The notes under the pieces are model-generated. The model did no database searches. It was not told the DNA's origin and saw only the letters and a list, made by a program, of their open reading frames with translations. Below are positions 49,975 to 60,666 of a DNA stretch of 64,000 nucleotides, piece after piece. The number at the start of each line of letters is the position of its first letter. The first letter of the stretch is position 1. This stretch comes from Rana temporaria (taxonomy: Eukaryota > Chordata > Amphibia > Anura > Ranidae): NCBI RefSeq assembly GCF_905171775.1, contig NC_053492.1, positions 295,841,934 to 295,905,933 of the forward strand. The letters are read 5' to 3'. The translations under genes and the position numbers were made by a program.

Positions 49975-51064
49975 AGCATGTAGAAAAAACTTTTTTTCCA
50001 ACTTCATCATTAAAACGACGTTGCCCACACACTATCGTTTAAAAAAAATGTTTTAGCAAAGCGCGGCGACGTACAACACATACGACGGCACTATAAAGGG
50101 GAAGTTCCATGCAGATGACTCCACCCTTGGGGCTGCTTTAGCTGATTTCCTGTTAGTAAAAGACGATTCGCGCTTTTCTGTCTGTTACATCGTGATGAAT
50201 GTGCTTACTCCATTACGAATGGTAGTTTTACCAGAACGAGCGCTCCCGTCTCATAACTTGCTTCTGAGCATGCGCGGGTTTTTAACGTCGTTTTAGCCTA
50301 AACACGATCATTTTTTACAACCTGAAAAACGTCATTGTTTAAAACGTCCTTAAAATATGCATCAAGTTCAGAACCCAAAAAATGATGTGAAGCCCACACA
50401 CGATCATTTTAAATTACATTTTTTTTAAATGTCGTTTTTTTTCATGCCGAAAAATGATCGTGTGTATGCGGCATCATTGTTCAATCTGGACTTGTCTATG
50501 TACCTGTGAACTCTTTCATCACCTGCTACAAAAGCTGGTCTTAGCTGTAGAAATGACCAAGCATGAGCAGACCACAACTTTTTTTGCAATGGTGCCTACA
50601 TAGGTAAACCTGGATATTTTTGCAATGAGAAGACACCCCTGACCCTGGTCATATACTGTATGACCCAGAAACAGTTACCATTGACAAGCGTATATGCTCA
50701 AATCTGAATGCACTGTACACATTAGGATTATCTTATGATTTATCTTCGATGATCTAATGTCTATTGATGCCTCAAAGCAAAACTGAATTTTTCCATGCTA
50801 GCTATTTAGGTGGCAGCAAAACCAGACCGGATTTACCTTCCCCACCTTTACCTGCCAGGTCCAAACCACCTCTTGACCATACCAAATTCCTGTACAAATG
50901 TTATGTTTCCTAAAGCCAAAGCTTACACAGGGTTATGCAAGCCCCCCTGAATACAAGAACCAAAATATTAAAGGAAATCTGTATTAAAGGAACATGTTGG
51001 TTCTTATTGCTGACATTTCCCTTTAAAAATGCTATTTAGTTTCTATGCTGATCTGGTACTTTAA

Positions 51065-51546
51065 GGCCGTGTACAGACGACCAAACAAGTATGATGAAAG
51101 CGGTCCGCCGGACCGTTTTCACCGTACATGTCTGGCCGGGGCTTTCTGTACGATGGCTGTACTAACCATCGTACAGAAATCCGCGCGTAAACAATACGCG
51201 GGGCGTGTCCGCGGTGTCGCCCGAGTCGATGACGCGGCGACGTGGGCGGGCCTGCCAGTTAAATGCTTCCACGCATGCGTCAAAGTCATTCGACGCATGC
51301 GAGGGATGGCGGGCGCTCGGACATGTACGGTAGGTCTGTACAGACGACCGAACATGTCCGAGCGGGCAGGATTCCAGCGGACTGTTTTAAAACAAGTCCA
51401 GGAATATTTGCCCGCTGGGAAAAGGCCCGGCGGGCAAATGTTTTCTGGAATCCTGCACGCTCGGGCCTACACACGACTGAACATGTCTGCTGAAACTGGC
51501 CCGCGGACCAGTTTCAGCAGACATGTTTGGTCGTGTGTATGGGGCC
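51065..51546. mobile_element. TNA element E10, serial-hairpin family
   Basis: Starts GGCCGTGTACAGACGACC, ends TTGGTCGTGTGTATGGGGCC. The empty site in copy A reads GGTACTTTTAGAGC, giving a TTA target; the left copy now reads TAA through one T-to-A change. Same layout as E8 with GCATGCG hairpins and GTACGGTAGGTCTGTACAG. Confidence 0.9.
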
Positions 51547-51569
51547 TTAGAGCTCGTTCACACTAGTAG

Positions 51570-52380
51570 CAGGGCCGCCTTTACCATAGGGCAAACAGGG
51601 GCAGCTGCCCAGGGCCCTGTCACTGTTGGGGGCCCAAAGCAGAGCCGCCCGTTAAGCCCCTGTGCTGCCCACAAATCACATGGCCTGGCATGGGGTCACA
51701 GCACCGTCTGTCCATTCTGCTTTAGCACCATGGGACCCCATGCCATGCCATGTGTAAAATAGAGGAACTCTTTAAATCGCAGACCAGACCTGCAGTCCAG
51801 GCTGAGTAAGGCCTCAGAGCACATGGCATTACTGTCTGTATTTAACTGCTTGATGGGCTTATTTTGGGCCTGGCTGGTTCACATGTATGTGTTTTGGCAG
51901 CCCACATTTGCGCAGGAACAGCAGCCCATTCATTTGAATGGCCCGCCATGCCTGCGTTTCCTGCAAATAAAAGCGCATGCCTCATGTAATAGGCTGTACA
52001 CACGGCACACCTATGCCCATCAAGCAATGAAATACAGCACTGTCTGTCAATTCTGCTGTCTGCTGTGACTTATCTGCAGTTCCCGCACTGTCAAACTTGC
52101 TGCATTTTTAGACGTTTAGATCACGCTTTTAAAAACACAGTGCGTTTGTGTGTGCAAGAACTGCAGGAAAGTAGCATGGTGCAAAAGCAGAATGGATTTC
52201 AAGGCAACTGTATTTTTAAAATGCTGAATGCACCTTTTTTTCTGCAGGAAACAAAGGCATGGCAGCCCATTCAAATCAATGGGCTGCTGTGCCTGCACAA
52301 ATGAGGGCCGCCAAAACACATACATGTGAACCAGCCAGGCCCAAAATAAGCTGGCCCAAACCATATTAAAGACAGCCCTG
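51570..52380. mobile_element. hAT non-autonomous element with exact 8-bp duplication
   Basis: Ends CAGGGCCGCC and AGACAGCCCTG. ACTAGTAG is duplicated at 51562-51569 and 52381-52388 and occurs once in the empty site of copy A (45478-45485). Eight-bp duplication and CAGGG ends are diagnostic of hAT. The interior has inverted segments (GGAAACAAAGGCATGGCAGC and complements) and no transposase frame. Confidence 0.93.
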
Positions 52381-52444
52381 ACTAGTAGCTGTGCTAACTG
52401 CACTACCACTGGTGTGCGCTGGGAGGAAGCAGTGCACACCAGTA

Positions 52445-53742
52445 CGAATTTGTTCGTCACATATTTTCTTGGACTTTCACTCACGTTGAATTTTGAATTG
52501 TATTGACTTTTTGGCCCAGATTTTTTTGCCTAACATGCAAGTTATTAAAAAGTGTTTGGGGACCTGGGTCCTGCGCCAGGGGACATGTATCAATGCAAAA
52601 AAAAGTTTAAAAAAATGCAGTTTTTTCGGGAGCAGTGATTTTAATAATGCTTAAAGTGAAACGATAAAAGTGAAATATTTCTTTAAATTTCGTACCTAGA
52701 GGGGGGGGGGGTTAGTATGCCTGTGAAGTAGCTCTTGTTTTCCGTGCTTAGAACTATTCCTGCACAAAGTGTCATTTCTGAAGGAAAAAAAGTCGTGGCT
52801 ATAATGAATCGTCGGTCCCTGGCAATACAGAGAAAAGTCACAGACCCCCAAAGCATCCTCCCAATGTTGAGGGCGTGTGGCCTGGTACGGTTCAGGAGGG
52901 GGGGCTCTTTCATCCCGCCTTATTTCCTGCGGCCTGCCAGGTTGCGTGCTCGGATAAAGGGTCTGGTGTGGAGTTTTGTCATTTCGAAAAAAACGTGGGG
53001 GTCCCCCAAAATTCAATTACCAGGCCCTTCAGGTCTGGTATGGATATTAAGGGGAACCCCGTGTCAAATAAAAAAAAATGAAGTGAGGTTCCCCCCCAAA
53101 AATCCATTCCAGACCCTTCAGGTCTGGTATGGATTTTAAGGGGAACTCCACCCCAAATTTGAAGAAAAAAAATGGCGTAGAGTTCCCCCCAAAAATCCAC
53201 ACCAGACCCTTTATCCGAGCAAGCAACCTGGCAGGCCGCAGGAAAAGAGGGGGGGACAAGAGAGCGCCCCCCCTCCTGAACCGTACCAGGCCACATGCCC
53301 TCAACATTGGGAGGATGCTTTGAGGGTCTGTGACCCCTCGAAGCACCATGTCCCCATGTTGATGGGGACAAGGGCCTCATCCCCACAACCCTTGCCCGGT
53401 GGTTGTGGGGGTATGCGGGCGGGGGGCTTATCAGAATCTGAAAGACCCCTTAAACAAAGGGGACCCCCAGATCACCCTTTGTGAATTGGTAATGGGGTAC
53501 ATTGTACCTCTACCATTTCTCAAAGAAAGTGTAAATAATTGTAAAAAAAAACACACACCGTTGGGAAAGTCCTTTATTAAAAAATCCACTCTCGGTCTCC
53601 GCTCCAACGCTGTTGGTATCCTGCGACGGGTGATCTCCTCTCCGGGGTCCAGCGATGAGAAGATCTCCTCTTCATCCAGGTCCAGGATCCAGCGATGAGA
53701 TGTCCATCCAGCGCACGCATCACCGGTGTTCGGCTCATCCCT
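52445..53742 (-). mobile_element. Non-autonomous hAT relative, opposite orientation to the 36734 element
   Basis: Ends GTGTTCGGCTCATCCCTA at 53742. GGGGACATGTATCAATGC and GGGAGCAGTGATTTTAATAA are complements of the 3' tail of the large hAT at 41720-41795. The interior has long inverted blocks (AAAGCATCCTCCCAATGTTG near 52850 against CAACATTGGGAGGATGCTTT near 53302) and three degenerate direct repeats with CCTTCAGGTCTGGTATGGAT. Left end eroded. Confidence 0.7.
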
Positions 53743-53759
53743 ACCCTCAAATAAGAGCT

Positions 53760-54480
53760 TGGAATATGATCAAGTTAGGCCTGCAGAAGGTACAACAGAC
53801 AAGGCATTATGTCTATTTTAATAATATCGCATCTGCCATGCCAGGAGAAATTGCCTCTGTGCCGGGGGGGGGGGGGGGAGATTCATCTTAAATGGATCAC
53901 CAGGATTCTTGAGGAGATTTATATCCAGATAATGGATGTTGTGTTTCACCCATTTAAATGGAAAGTTAGACTTGAAGTGTCTGGCAGTGGATTCAGGCAG
54001 GGAAATGTTCAATGCCTCCGACCTCTGAAAGTTAATGCAGGAGATAAAAAGTGTGCCGAATGTATCCAGCTGAAACATAGTAAAATAAATGTGCAAAACA
54101 ATAGCAACTTAAATAAAGTGCATGATAATTACAATAAATGATATTGCTTAACATGTGAATAAATGGTGTCAAAAATATAAAGTCCAAAAATCAAAAAGAA
54201 GGCGTCCCAAAGTCTATATTCAATGAAGACAAATACTGTGTATAACAACATCAGTGTTCATATAGATGTTCCTCAGGAGGTGCTTCAGTGACCAGCCACC
54301 AACATTGAGTGAATTTAAAACTCACCAGAACAAATGACTACCATTACAGCAGCATATGCGCCCAAACCAGCATAAGGATCTCACAGGAACCACTGCGGCA
54401 TGTATACTCCAATGGCATCTCCTCTAATGCTTCCAGCTAAGGGTAAATAAAGCTCACCAAGAGCCAGGAGAAAACTCCAA
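53760..54480. other. Repeat-like sequence of uncertain class
   Basis: A minus-strand frame (53818-54096) has WVKHNIHYLDINLLKNPGDP, reminiscent of LINE reverse transcriptase 'YLG' segments. The rest shows dispersed-repeat phrases (AAGCTCACCAAGAGCCAGGA). A G-run lies at 53864-53877. Confidence 0.35.
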
Positions 54481-54589
54481 TAGTGTAGTACGTTTAATAA
54501 AAACCATATAACACAGACGCGTGCCTTATTATCCTGTCTACCCTTATGCTGTGTCATATGTTCTTGTATACTGTATGCAACCTAATTTT

Positions 54590-56080
54590 TTTCTATTCAA
54601 TAATAAAAAAGTTATTTGGGAAAAACCATATAACAACCAAGGTACATCCAAGGACAGTGAATCTTGTAAAACTCACGTTTGGAGCCACTGTCGGCCCGAG
54701 ATCACGGAGAGGTGTGACTTCAGCACCAAAATCTCTACAGGCGTGTTTTATACAATGGGACGTTATCAAGGGGTCATCTGACGTACATGCAAATATATAA
54801 CTGTGCAAGTGCTCAAAAGCAGCGGTATGTAATTATGGGTTAATAGACAAGGCCGGAAATTCTGGAGAGACCATCTTGCCTGAGTCCCGGATGTTGTTCA
54901 ATGGCCATATTTGAATAGAGCCGGAAATGGTGTACCTGCCAAATTTCTGTTGCATGGGTGAAAACCAGTAACATTAGAAAATAAATGAGGCTGTGAGGGT
55001 GGATTAATGACATGGAGGCAACCTTATCTCTCAAGTTAGAGGCTTTTCCAAAAATCACTTATGGTGGCTCCTGTAAGATGGTTATTAAGACTTTATCCTA
55101 TTTAGGAATACCCCAATGTCTTTTAATTATGTGTTTTATAGGTCAATGCTGGGTTGAAAAATTGGTTATGAATGGGCAAGCTATAGATGTATCCCTCTCT
55201 CTTACATTATTCGTTAAAAGGGAGGTCTTCTCTTTTTCACTGATCTCGTAAATTAATATATCAAGATTTTCCTCAGCCTATCCTTTCTGTAAAAATCTAT
55301 TCTTGAGAATATGACTTTGAGAGTAAAAATCGGCTAATGAGCTACAGGTTCTCCTCATTCGGACAAACTCTCCTAGCCAGATAGGTTTATGAGAGCTATT
55401 AAGAAGGATATAGCTAATCCTGTCTGTGATTTTAAAATATGATTTGGTTACAATTTTGTTATCCATCACTGTAAGGGGCAAATCTATAAAGTCTAAAAAT
55501 CTCCTTTTGGCTAAAATTGTGAGTTAATGTAATGTTATGATCATTATCATTCAGGAGATCAATAAAGGCCTGCAAAGAAGGAATGTCTCTATTCCAGATA
55601 AAAATTACATCATCAATATATCTTTTGTAAAACGAGAGCCAGCCATTCTCTACCATAAATTGCATAATGCTCCCACCCTGCCATAAATACATTTGCACAG
55701 ATAGGTTCAAATTTACCGCCCATTGCCACACCCCTAGTTTGTAAGTAAAGCTGTTGGTCAAACCAAAAAAAATTGCGTGACATAGCGAAATTGATTAAAT
55801 CGAAAATTAATTGTTTCTTTCATTGTGGAATAGGGTCCACTTGTAGGAAAAAATCTACCGCCAGTAACAACAATAATGAATTTATACCGCTAATTATCGG
55901 TCTGCCAGGGGGTTTCATTAAGTTTTTGTGTATCTTGGGCAGATATTATATGACTGGGATACTTGGGGAACCTGGAATTAGATATTCCCTCTCCTTTTTA
56001 TTGAGTATCCCTTGTTTAAATCCCCATCTGATCTTTTCTGTCAATGTGTTTTTAAAACATATGGTGGGGTTTTTGTTCAA
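54590..56080 (-). pseudogene. Penelope-like element reverse transcriptase remnant
   Basis: Read on the minus strand in order: YLPKIHKNLMKPPGRPIISG (near 55920), TRGVAMGGKFEPICANVFM (near 55710), the catalytic box FYKRYIDDVIFIWN with SLQAFIDLLNDNDHNITLTH (55459-55640), DNKIVTKSYFKITDRISYIL and RMRRTCSSLADF (55278-55470), then FGKASNLRDKVA (near 55040). These are landmark motifs of Penelope-like elements. Several stops and frameshifts break it. A GIY-YIG endonuclease was not recognised. Confidence 0.8.
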
Positions 56081-56190
56081 CTGAGTATGTGTCACTAAAA
56101 TAAATGTGTTCTGTGACTATAGTTTTCCTTTAAAGTGGAAGTCACGGCTAAACCTATCTAATCTTATTTATGCTTCTATCCCTAGTCTAA

Positions 56191-56670
56191 GGCCTAGTAC
56201 ACACGAGAGGATTTATCCGCGGATACGGTCCAGCGGACCGTTTCCAACGGATAAATCCTCTCGAGGATTTCAGCGGATTTGGATCCGATGGAGTGTACTC
56301 ACCATAGGATCGAAATCCACGCCGAAATCCCCTCACGATGACGTGTCGCGCCGTCACCGCGATGATGACGCGGCGACGAGCGCGACGCTGTCATATAAGG
56401 AATTCCATGCATGCGTCGAATCATTACGACGCATGCGGGGGATCCCTTCGGACGGATTGATCCGGTGAGTCTGTACAGACCAGCGGATCAATCCATTGTG
56501 ATCGATTCAAGCGGATAGATTTGTAGACATGTCTACAAATTTTTATCTGCTGGAATCGTGAAATTCCCGCGGATAAATATCCGCAGGAATGTACACACCA
56601 TAGAATCTATCCGCTGAAACCGATCCGCTGAGATTTTTCAGCGGATGGATTCTATGGTGTGTACGGGGCC
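56191..56670. mobile_element. TNA element E11, serial-hairpin family, GCGGATAAAT word
   Basis: Starts GGCCTAGTACACACGAGAGG, ends ATGGTGTGTACGGGGCC; flanks TAA and TTA. The hairpin order matches E8 and E10 (ATGCGTCGAATCATTACGACGCAT in the middle), but the arm words are different (GGATTTATCC, AGCGGAT). Confidence 0.85.
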
Positions 56671-56673
56671 TTA

Positions 56674-56999
56674 CTCTTATTATAACTACCATGTAGAGAA
56701 AAGATGAGTATACTTACCTATTCTCAGGGTGCTTTGGTCTGGTTATGTGATTGACTCCCAGCACCGGATTCAGGGGAGAGGAGGGACAGCAGATAACAGA
56801 TGCATCATAGTAAGCCTTTGAGTGACATCATTGTCTAGGCATTGCAGCCATTATCAATGCTCTCTCCTCTCCCCTGAAGCTAGCACTTTGAGACAATCAA
56901 GTGACCAGACTGGAGCACCAGCTGGGAATACGAAAGAATACGATTATTTCTTCTACAGGTTAGATATAGTATAGAAGTTATAAGGGGGTGGAGGCACTT
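56674..56999. other. Intergenic palindrome-like sequence
   Basis: AGGGGAGAGGAGGGAC near 56770 and CTCTCCTCTCCCCTGAAGC near 56862 pair with ATTCAGGGGAGAGGAG. Probably a further miniature element with unclear ends. Confidence 0.4.
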
Positions 57000-57495
57000 C
57001 ATTTCACTTTAATGCAGAATTACACTGCATCTGAGCATCACAAGCTAAAAATCTAATTTAATTATTTTTTAATATTCAAAGCAAATGCACCCATCCATCC
57101 ATGTCTCTATTCTTTATTTTGCTGATTTTTATTTTGCTGAATTACCCTTGAAAAACACTCTCTAGCATTTATGGCCGTGGCCATCTTGAATACGGCCAGA
57201 TGATACATGTAGCATTTATTTTCAGGAATCTATCTGCCCTTAGCTCAAGCATGCGTGCTATGCTTAGCTAAGAAAGACCCTCTTCCTTATCTCCAGATGA
57301 TAGAAAATTAAAACTCAAAGGATGTATCACATAATTTTTGGCCTAGGCCAGAAACCTAGAAGCAAATAAAGAAATGTAAGAAAAAACGGGAAGATATATA
57401 ATATATTTTCTTTTTTCAAATCTATCTACTAATGATAGCAGAATATGGATTTAAAATAGATAATATTGATTGAGAGAGTTTAGGTCTGCTTTAGG
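57000..57495. repeat. Dispersed repeat copy 1 of a local pair
   Basis: Shares CTGCATCTGAGCATCA, GATACATGTAGCATTTATTT, TAATTTTTGGCCTAGGCCAG and TTGATTGAGAGAGTTTAGG with 59265-60095 in the same order. Uninterrupted here. Confidence 0.7.
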
Positions 57496-58194
57496 GAAAA
57501 AAATGTCAAGCAGCATCGCAGTTTTGTGTGCTAAATGAAGAGGCTTAGACAAAGACTTAGACATGGGGCAGGTATTTTGTTTTTAGCACTAGCACCCCTA
57601 CTTCAAGAAAACTTGCACATGTTTAAAATTTAGAAAACAGGGAAAGTGTTGAAACAGAAGGCAGTGATAGTTATTCCCTATAAAAAAGTAGAGCTTAAGC
57701 TTTTTTCAATTTGAGGGGTATTATTGATTTTTTTGCAAAGGCAAGGAGGGGAAAGAGGAGAGGTGCAACAAATATAAAAGAATATAAAAGAATTAAGGCT
57801 AAACCTGGGTGGCTAATTTCAAGTGTAAAAAGGCACATTAGAGAGAAATAAACTGTCTTGTAAAAAGACAATATAAGTAAAAAATATAAGGCCAGGAGGA
57901 CACCTTGAACATTCCATCACTACAAAGAAGACACATACTGGAGGAGAGTATGAAGAATATCCAACATTTTGTTAAATATATTAATAGGAAAATAAGAAGA
58001 TTAGAGCATTTTGGCCCCATTAGCATGATCAAGGGAGGTTGGTTAAAGGTGAAAAGGAGAAGGCAACTGTATTAATCACATTATTGTCCTTGGTTTTTAC
58101 TATGGAAAAAGAGAGGTATAATAAATAAGATGGCTTTGTTAGCAACACAGCAAGGAGTGTTCCATTTTGGCTACCAGAAGCCAGTGTTCTAAAA
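57496..58194. other. Intergenic, nothing recognised
   Basis: AT-rich. No element ends. The CR1 remnant may begin before 58195. Confidence 0.4.
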
Positions 58195-58960
58195 AGACTA
58201 GACAAACCTAACGTGAAAAATCACCAGGATCAAATGACTTGAGGACCTGAGAGTCCTCAAAGAATTTAGCCAGGCCATTGCTTAAACCAATATGCCTAAT
58301 CTTTAAGGAAAGCTTACTGACTGGAATTGTACCAGTGGATTTGGGTAAAGCTACTGTGGTAATAATCTTCAAGAATGGGCCGAGATACATACCTGGAAAA
58401 TATAGACCAGTCAGCCTAACATCAATAGATTGAAAACTATTGGAGGGGATGATAAGGGACCATATCCAGGCGTTTGCAGGTAAAAATAATATCATTAGTA
58501 GTAATTTTTTTTACCCAGGTACATATACTATTGTCAATGCCAACAGCCAACATGGATTTATGAAAGATGCCAATGGCCAATGCCAACATGGATTTATGAA
58601 AGATTGTTCTAGCCAGACAACCTATTAACATTCTATGAGGAAGTGACCTGTAATCTGGATAAAGGAAGGCCGATGGATGTAGTGACTTCACCAAAGCATT
58701 TGACCCGGTACCCCATAAACACTTAATTCACAAATTGAGGTCTGTTGGCATTGACAATAGTATATGTACCTGGGTAAAAAAATTGGATACAGTGGTGATA
58801 AATAGCGTATGTTCTGAATGGTCTGCAGCTATAAATAAATAAATAAATGATATAAAGGTTGGCATAAATAGTTCAATCTCAGTATTTGCTGATGATACAA
58901 AGCTAAGCAGAACAATTACTTCACAACAGGTTATAGCAACTTTACAGGAAGACCTATATA
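58195..58960 (+). pseudogene. CR1-like LINE reverse transcriptase remnant
   Basis: Plus-strand pieces in order: GKATVVIIFKNGPRYIPGKY and RPVSLTSID, then a stop, then KLLEGMIRDHIQ; NSQHGFMKDCSSQTT; a frameshifted KAFDPVPHKHLIHKLRSVGI; DNSICTWVK; and SSISVFADDTKLSRTI with the FADD catalytic box. Typical CR1/L2-type ORF2 order, broken by stops and frameshifts. It contains an inverted 43-bp copy and a 36-bp-period direct duplication. Confidence 0.8.
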
Positions 58961-59264
58961 AACTTCCACTGTTGCCCCCCCCCCTCCCCTCTCTGTGACA
59001 TCCAACCTCTTGGGACCTGTCACAGGTCCCCAGAGGCTGCAGGACCATTTACAGCGCAGCGTGACTACGCACATTAGAAAGACAGCTGTGAAGCCGCAAG
59101 GAGTCACAGCCTGCTTCCCACACTAGACATGCTGGTGCCAGGGACTCAAGGAATTACTAAGAACCGTCTCGGTTGAGGACAGCGCTGGATTCTTGGACAG
59201 GTAAGTGTTCTTATATTAAAACTCAGCAGCTACAGTATTTTTAGTTTTTTTTCTCGAGACTGAA

Positions 59265-60095
59265 GAACCTCTTTAACTGTATCTGAGCACCACGAACTAA
59301 AACCGCAATTTAATACATTTTTAAAATACAAAGCAAATTGCTTCATTTTGTTTGGAAATCAGTTTGAAAAATGCCCCCCTAAGATTTCTAGCCACTACCA
59401 TCTTGACTAAGAGCAGGTGATTCATGTAGCATTTATTTCCTGGAATCCACCTGCCCTTAATTTAAGAATGCATGCAGTGATTAGCTTAGCTGATAAAGTC
59501 CCTACTTCTCTCCTCCAAATAAAAGAAAAAAAATGACCACGAAGACTCATGTTATAAATATATATACAGTACAGACCAAAAGTTTGGACACACCTTCTCA
59601 TTCAAAGAGTTTTCTTCATTTTCATGACTATGAAAATTGTAGATTCACACTGAAGGCATCAAAACTATGAATTAACACATGTGGAATTATACATAACAAA
59701 AAAGTGTGAAACAACTGAAAATATATTTCATATTCTAGGTTCTTCAAAGTAGCCACCTTTTGCTTTGATTACTGCTTGGCACACTCTTGGCATTCTCTTG
59801 ATGAGCTTCAAGAGGTAGTCACCTGGCGCAGCACCCCATCACTCTCATTCTTGGTCAAATAGCCCTTACACAGCCTGGAGGTGTGTTTGGGGTCATTGTC
59901 CTGTTGAAAAAAAATATATATATGACATAATTTTGGCCTAGGCCAGAAACAAGGAAGCAAATGAAGAAATGTACAAAAAAAGTTTAAAATAAGTAAATAT
60001 AATATACCTTCCTACCTATTTACTAAACCTAGTAGCATAAGAATTACAAATAGGTAAAGTTAATTGAGAGAGTGAAGCTCTGCTTTAATCTGCAG
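59265..60095. repeat. Dispersed repeat copy 2, interrupted by a Tc1 fragment
   Basis: Same order of blocks as 57000-57495. The sequence breaks at TATAAATATATATA and resumes at ATATATATGACATAATTTTG after the insertion. Confidence 0.7.
59567..59925 (-). mobile_element. Truncated Tc1-like transposon
   Basis: CAGTACAGACCAAAAGTTTG and GACACACCTTCTCATTCAAA are the known terminus of a vertebrate Tc1-like family. Antisense transposase remnants follow (CACACTCTTGGCATTCTC; GTGTGTTTGGGGTCATTGTC). Only one end is present. Confidence 0.75.
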
Positions 60096-60265
60096 CTAAC
60101 ATCTGACTGAGTTTGAGGATTCAAACCTTTCAGCAATAATTATTATTATTATTATTGCTATAATTTCTCTACTATTATTATTAACAGTTTTTTTGTGTAA
60201 ATGAATTGATTTCATGGATCATGGTTCTCGAAAGACTAGCAGTTCTTAGAGCCAGAGGAGAGTTA

Positions 60266-60666
60266 GGGCTAGTTTACACTTGCTTTGAAACATGGCTTCA
60301 GACACGCTTTGTTAAAGCTCTCTGAACGTCAGTCAAAGCCCCTGACACTAAATAAAATGGCTAGCATACAGTCCTGTTTACACCTTGCTTTTTCTTGGTG
60401 CTTCAGTAAGGCTTCCGTGAGGCTTTGTGGGACTTCGATGAGGGTTTGGTGGGGCTTCAGTAGGGCATCAAGCGAGCTTTGCCATAGACTTCTAAGGAGG
60501 CTTTGAAGATGCTTTAAAGCACCACTAAAGCGACATGGGGTATCATTTTTGAAGCAAAGCCAAAGCAAAAGCAGGTGTAAACAGGACTGTAAGCTAACCA
60601 TTTTATTTATTGACAGCGTTCAGAGAGCTTTAACAAAGCCTGTCCGAAGCAAGTGTAAACTAACCA
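60266..60666. mobile_element. TNA element with iterated GGCTTC/GAAGC word, TTA duplication
   Basis: Starts GGGCTAGTTTACACTTGCTT, ends GAAGCAAGTGTAAACTAACCA. TTA lies at 60263-60265 and 60667-60669. GGCTT(C/T) and its complement recur over a dozen times inside. Confidence 0.8.

Larger units (their letters stand above)
49977..52435. repeat. Segmental duplication, copy B (with two later insertions)
   Basis: Direct copy of 44351-45532. The insertions E10 (51065-51546) and a hAT MITE (51570-52380) are absent from copy A, which therefore shows both empty sites. Without them and their duplications copy B is about 1155 bases, against 1182 in copy A. Confidence 0.9.

Noticed and set aside
54590..56080. 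Retroviral or LTR-retrotransposon pol
   Set aside because: YIDDVIFIW with KIHKNLMKPPGRPI and NSYxxL-type tail are Penelope-like landmarks. No LTR, primer-binding site, protease or integrase seen.
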